A stretch of DNA of 64,000 bases from contig JBBDHG010000110.1 of the NCBI GenBank assembly GCA_037951165.1, forward strand, positions 693,501 through 757,500, written 5' to 3'. Position 1 is the stretch's first letter. Every line of letters begins with the position of its first letter. Source of the DNA: Lophius americanus. Its lineage: Eukaryota > Chordata > Actinopteri > Lophiiformes > Lophiidae. Below the pieces are notes generated by a model. That model did no database searches. It was not told the DNA's origin and saw only the letters and a program-made list of their open reading frames with translations. The position numbers and the translations under genes were made by a program. Of the stretch, positions 60,026 to 64,000 are shown piece by piece.

Positions 60026-60489
60026 CCCAAATAAGATTATTTTTCTTAGTGGTTTTCTTTAGCTTTAGCTCAAATTTATAATGTTTAAGTTTCAGTGAAA
60101 ATGAGAAATGGCTCAAACAAAAAAATCAGCCCTCCACATTAAGCTTTTATTAAATTCAGTGCAGTATCAAACACATATATTTTTTGTTAAATCCTATCCA
60201 TAAAAACACCATTCCTTCAAACAATGGCGGATGGCCAAAATAAAATTTAATTTATTAGAGACACTCTTTCTGATTTATTCAGCCGTTAACAAATTTCAAA
60301 TAATTATTGTAATATAAAATCAAAAGCAATTTTTCTCCTTTCATGAATAAAAATCTCCTACCTACAATATTTTAAATTTCTTTTTTCATTTATTTACGTT
60401 AACTTAATGCTAAATGGCCGATTAAACTTCATGTAAGACGATTCTTCCCGCTTTCTGAAACCCTAGGTTTCAGAAACATTCATTTCTCC
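60026..60489. other. No gene recognised; hairpin at the end
   Basis: Very AT-rich. A perfect 11-bp hairpin TTTCTGAAACC-CTA-GGTTTCAGAAA lies at 60452-60476. Confidence 0.6.
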
Positions 60490-60680
60490 ATTACTGCCAG
60501 CCTCTAAATCTACTGACAACTCCAACAAACTCTGAGTATCTTACAAATATTTGTGGCTGGTCGTCTCCTCCTCCTTCCACATTTCCACGTCTCTGTTCAG
60601 CCCACTGAGCCCCCATCTCCAACCTATGATGAACATCAAAGGAACAAAGTCAGCAATAGTCACATTGTGATGTGAGTACT
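60490..60680 (+). repeat. Local repeat X, copy B
   Basis: Partner of 55400-55585, same orientation, 5.1 kb away. Has an extra CAACCTATGATGAACAT segment absent from copy A. Confidence 0.65.
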
Positions 60681-61369
60681 AGTTTATTAAAGGAATAAGA
60701 CAAACGGTTCTAGAGTATTTGGGAGATACTGAAAGAGTTTGTTGGAGTTGTTGGTAGATTTAAAGGCTCATAATAACTCAGACTAACGGACGAATCTGTG
60801 TGAAATTTTCCTAAATAAAGCGATCCAATAGTTTCATATCACATGATGTCTAGTAGGGTACTGAAGTGTCTATGCAAAGGTTTCCACTTTTTGAACGCTT
60901 CTTCTAGTCAGGAAGCATTTCTGATGTAGGGCAGGTGAATTTAAGAGAATGAATGCTGGGAGACATTTAGAGTCGTGTCTTTGCCCCGCAAAGAATTGTT
61001 CGACCTCTTGATAAACAATATACGTTAAACAATAAACATATAAGTTTGATGAGGGAGGGCGAGAACAAAATTGCTAACTTGAACTTAACTTGCTACTGAT
61101 TATCGCCATCTACTCAGAGGATTCATCTGCTGGGATGCATTTTTAGCAGTTCTGAATAACTTTCAGAACAGTCGACTGAAAAATGGAGAAAAACATATTA
61201 GGAATTTTTTCATCTGCATTGTTGCAGAGATAAATATAGCAGTACCAATGTTTTGTTTGTCCATTACAGTTACACTTTGCAGCCATTGGCTAAGCATAAA
61301 GACGGAGGTTGAAGTAGCTAAAGCCTGTAAAGGGTAATGAGGGGCTAAAGACTAGCCCGGGAGAGATGT

Positions 61370-61371
<2 letters not shown>
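60681..61371. other. No gene recognised
   Basis: AT-rich, no element or exon recognised. Confidence 0.45.

Positions 61372-61450
<79 letters not shown>
61372..61450. repeat. (TA)n array
   Basis: About 37 uninterrupted TA units, then one TG interruption. Able to extrude as a cruciform and likely unstable. Confidence 0.95.
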
Positions 61451-61476
61451 ACAGATTGTCAGTTCATCACACCATC

Positions 61477-61742
61477 TGAATGATGGTGAACTATGCCTGG
61501 TACGATCCAGGCATTAGTATATATATATATATCCAGGCATGAAAAGCCGGAGGAAACCTGGATGGAGGCATGCAGTGGTGCTGAGGGGTAAACTGGTCGT
61601 CTGACCTGGGTATGGGGGCAGGGCTATTGGAACCATCTAATAGCTGGTTTCCACTGAAGTTCCTCTGAGGATAGCAGGCGTAGGGTCTCCCTCTGTTATC
61701 TCATAAAACAAAATATTAGAGGTTTTAGGACTGGAATGATCC
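61477..61742 (+). pseudogene. 28S rRNA-derived segment, copy 2 (decayed, with fold-back insertion)
   Basis: Follows the same part of 28S as the copy at 50 kb: ATGATGGTGAACTATGCCTG, AGCCGGAGGAAACCTGGATG, CGTCTGACCTGGGTATGGGG, TTGGAACCATCTAATAGCTG, AAGTTCCTCTGAGGATAGCA and TTAGAGGTTTTAGGACTGGA. The corresponding 28S motifs are GATGGTGAACTATGCCTGGG, CGTCCGACCTGGGTATAGGGG, ACCATCTAGTAGCTGGTT and CTCAGGATAGCTGG. About 33 bases at 61501-61533 interrupt it (inverted copy of the adjacent bases plus TA repeats). It starts and ends next to TA-rich sequence. Confidence 0.85.
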
Positions 61743-62009
61743 AAAATATATATCAATATCACGTACACACACAGACATACACACATGGATATGTATATAT
61801 ATGTATATCTATATACATATATAAACATATATGTACTCACACATTTACAGACATATCACGTTCACACACATACATACACACATGGATATGTATATATATG
61901 TAAATCTATATATATAGATATATATATATGTATGTATATATATCCATACACACATATACACATATGCAGCACAAGCAATATCTTATTAGTATATTCTGCT
62001 CAAAATAAT
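61743..62009. repeat. TA/TATG-rich low-complexity region
   Basis: Runs of ATATGTATATATA with interspersed CACACA, including two related stretches of ACACACATGGATATGTATAT near 61780 and 61880. Confidence 0.8.
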
Positions 62010-62345
62010 GGTAAAAATGGAAAATGGACTGTACTTATACACACTTTTCTAGTCTTTCCGACCACTCAAAGCGCTTTTACACACGAGTCAGTATTCAGCC
62101 ATTCACACAAACATTCACACAGTGATGATAGAGGCGGCCATGCAAGGCGCCACATGCTCATCAGGAGCGGTAACCAGTCACGCCATCACTCACACACCAA
62201 TGGAACAGCAACTGGGAGCAACTTGGGGTTCAGTATCTTGCTCAAGGACACTTGGACATGCTGACTGCAGTGACCGAGGATCGAAGCAACGACCTTCAGA
62301 TAAGTGGACGACCCGTCTACCAACTGATCCACTGTCGCCCCGAAA
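62010..62345 (-). mobile_element. tRNA-headed SINE
   Basis: The reversed sequence starts GGGGCGACAGTGGATCAGTTGG (A-box region, 62312-62345) and carries GTTGCTTCGATCCTC (B box, 62276-62290). The body matches a common fish SINE: GTGTCCTTGAGCAAGATACTG, AACCCCAAGTTGCTCCCAG, GTGTGAATGTTTGTGTGAATG. The tail has AAAAGCGCTTTGAGTGGTCG and ACTAGAAAAGTGTGTATAAG, then GTCCATTTTCC. Near full length, mutated but well preserved. Confidence 0.8.
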
Positions 62346-62399
62346 AAAGTGTAACAATAATATTGATAATATAAATAAAAAATATAATAGTAATTATAT

Positions 62400-62450
62400 A
62401 ACCTTTTTCTTCTTTGGCTGCACACTTTAGGGGTCACCACAGCGGATCAC
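62400..62450 (-). mobile_element. LINE tail of the 52.4-kb family
   Basis: Reversed: GTGATCCGCTGTGGTGACCC, then CTAAAGTGTGCAGCCAAAG. This is the same ending as GATCTGCTGGGGCGACCCCT at 52408-52427. Confidence 0.6.
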
Positions 62451-62830
62451 CTCATTTGCATATTTATATAGCATGGGATTTACGTCGGATTTTCACGTAC
62501 ATGCACATTAAATGCACATTAATATCATCTTCCTCTGGCAAAAAAAAAAAACAAGTTAGTTATTACATCACCAAACTAGCAAAAGTACTGAAAGCTTAAC
62601 GTCTGCTCAAGACACTTGCTCATGCAGTTGTTTTAAGGCTTTCTGTGCAGGAAGATAAAAAAAAGTATCATACTGTGAAGTCTCAAGTCTTTAAGGCATC
62701 ATTTGCAGAAAATGGCAAAAACGGTTTTCTTGAGTACAGTCAACTTCATGTAAATGTGTTTGTGTCAGCAGGCGTACGTTCCGCACATTTCTGAGTACGT
62801 CTGCAGATTGGGAGAACTATCCATGCTCGA
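62451..62830. other. No gene recognised
   Basis: AT-rich with an A-run at 62540-62551. No element recognised. Confidence 0.45.
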
Positions 62831-62897
62831 GTGTGTGTTTTAGTGTGTGTGTGTGTGTGTTTGTGTGTTAGAAATATTGAGGAAAGTGTGTGTTATG

Positions 62898-62963
<66 letters not shown>
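62831..62963. repeat. (TG)n followed by (TA)n array
   Basis: Interrupted TG run to about 62870, then about 30 pure TA units at 62903-62963. Confidence 0.93.
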
Positions 62964-62966
<3 letters not shown>

Positions 62967-63027
62967 GCCTCATTCCCGGCAAAATGCACGGGTCAGGCCA
63001 TCGTTGCGCGGTGTGATTGATGGACCG

Positions 63028-63041
63028 GTTGCCCTGGTAAC
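63028..63041 (+). promoter_or_regulatory. RFX-type X-box
   Basis: GTTGCCCTGGTAAC matches GTNRCC-N2-RGYAAC on both strands. Flanks are repeat-free and relatively GC-rich (62968-63130). No coding start is recognised nearby. Confidence 0.45.
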
Positions 63042-63639
63042 ACGCAGTAAACAAGAGCGAGCTGTCAGTCTTTTTTGCAGCTTGGTGGCTCTCTCTGCGA
63101 TGTGCCGTTGTCACACCAGATGTGTTACTTGTGAGGAACAGGGACAGGGAGAGTGTTTACTGGGTGAGATTCTGGGAGATGTGTGATTGTGGGTTGCATG
63201 TGCTCATTAAATTCATTTGGCTGATAGTTCCCTCTGACATTATTGTCTTCTAAGTCTGCTCCCTACTTTTATTTGTCTTCATATTTGGGTGGCTACAGGA
63301 AGATCATTGCTTCGTCCATCTGTTTGGCACACGCGGCGTCTAAGACGGCACCGATTACATCTGGATTTAAACAGGGAGGAACAATTTACGTTAGCGCTGC
63401 CTTTTAGTGTTTCCAAAATTACACAGTTTGGCCTAATCATCCATATGTCAGGTGTTACCCATGATATTAACGAAGATCGCAGCCATCCTTTCCGACATGA
63501 TCAGTCAGAAAAAGTGTTGCTTCGTGTCTTAAAGGAACAGTTCAACATTTAAGAAATAGTAATAGTAGTAATATGCATACTACACCCACATAGATGCCGA
63601 TCCTGAATATTTGTCTGATTTTCTTTCAAGATTCATGCT
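63042..63639. other. No gene recognised
   Basis: Unique-looking. An 87-codon frame at 63289 shows no domain. Confidence 0.45.
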
Positions 63640-64000
63640 TTAATTGACAAAAATATCAAGTATTAGAGTAAAATTTGATATGCAAAAGAGATTCCCTCGA
63701 TTTAATTCATAAAAATTGCGAAAAATAGTCTTTTTGCGTACTTGATTAGTACGCACCAAATTTGATATAAATAGGACCGGCAATTGGGAAATTATGACCG
63801 AAAAACTTTTGAGATAAAAGGTCCCCAAGGTTTCAGAAATTTACAGACGACCTTTTGAAAATCAATACAGTACTTCCTTGAACTAAGGTTTATGTGGGCG
63901 TGGAATTTCGAAAAGTGAAATTTTTTTTGAGCTTCAAAAAATCTGCGGCGGGTGTAATGGAAGTAGGATCTTTCATTTGAAACGCAATTTTTCCCCCGTG
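63640..64000 (+). repeat. Family R repeat, copy 4 (cut by window end)
   Basis: Same orientation as copies 1 and 3: TATTAGAGTAAAATTTGATAT; ACTTGATTAGTACGCACCAA plus ATTTGATATAAATAGGACC; ATTATGACCGAAAAACTTTT; AATCAATACAGTACTTCCTTG plus AACTAAGGTTTATG. More diverged than the others and continuing past the edge. Confidence 0.6.

Noticed and set aside
61785..62264. 159-codon frame
   Set aside because: Composed of TA/CA microsatellite followed by the reversed SINE.

Overview
This window looks like nuclear DNA from a teleost fish. It has no dense run of genes. It is AT-rich non-coding sequence carrying fish-type transposable-element debris (Rex3 and L2 non-LTR retrotransposons, Tc1-like transposons, tRNA-headed SINEs, short inverted-repeat elements) and many microsatellites. 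I place it by these repeat families, read by eye from remembered consensus sequences. I cannot name the species.

Only one segment looks like a cellular protein-coding exon. At 6471-6583 (+) a splice acceptor and donor bracket 113 bases that match, residue for residue, the end of the catalytic domain of furin-family proprotein convertases. One base is missing mid-exon, so it is either a diverged exon with a sequence error or a dead one. No neighbouring exon was found, so the window could be mostly intron or intergenic.

Layout. 1-6.4 kb: sparse sequence with CCT, CA and a 178-bp TCTA microsatellite, a degenerate tandem duplication and a Tc1 end. 6.5-13.8 kb: the convertase-like exon, several perfect hairpins, the first copy of a four-copy tandem-unit repeat (family R), Rex3 and SINE fragments. 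14-19 kb: pyrimidine microsatellites, a non-LTR ORF end and a 1-kb minisatellite of 21-bp units. 19.6-28.2 kb: a Tc1-like transposase pseudogene, a rearranged L2 with a 321-codon open frame, a 147-bp TTA array, a 759-bp inverted-repeat element and a Rex3 reverse-transcriptase piece. 29.8-41.2 kb: family R in opposite orientation, a hAT-like MITE, an L2 piece, an 843-bp inverted-repeat element and a second Tc1 pseudogene. 43.9-44.8 kb: Rex3 interrupted by L2, with a 25-bp fold-back at the junction. 47.9-52.5 kb: family R, a 28S-rRNA-derived segment and several LINE tails. 55-62.4 kb: two duplicated local repeats, two SINEs and a second 28S-rRNA-derived segment. 62.8-64 kb: a TA array, an RFX-type X-box and family R cut by the window edge.

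The most unusual signals are: (1) two separate decayed copies of the same 28S rRNA region 11 kb apart; (2) the 21-bp minisatellite with a TATAAA core every 10-11 bp, close to one helical turn; (3) the Rex3/L2 chimera and the partly duplicated L2; (4) a scatter of perfect 9-20 bp hairpins that look like template-switch scars; and (5) the four-locus family R. None is proven functional. No operons, bacterial features, CRISPR arrays or intact RNA genes were seen.
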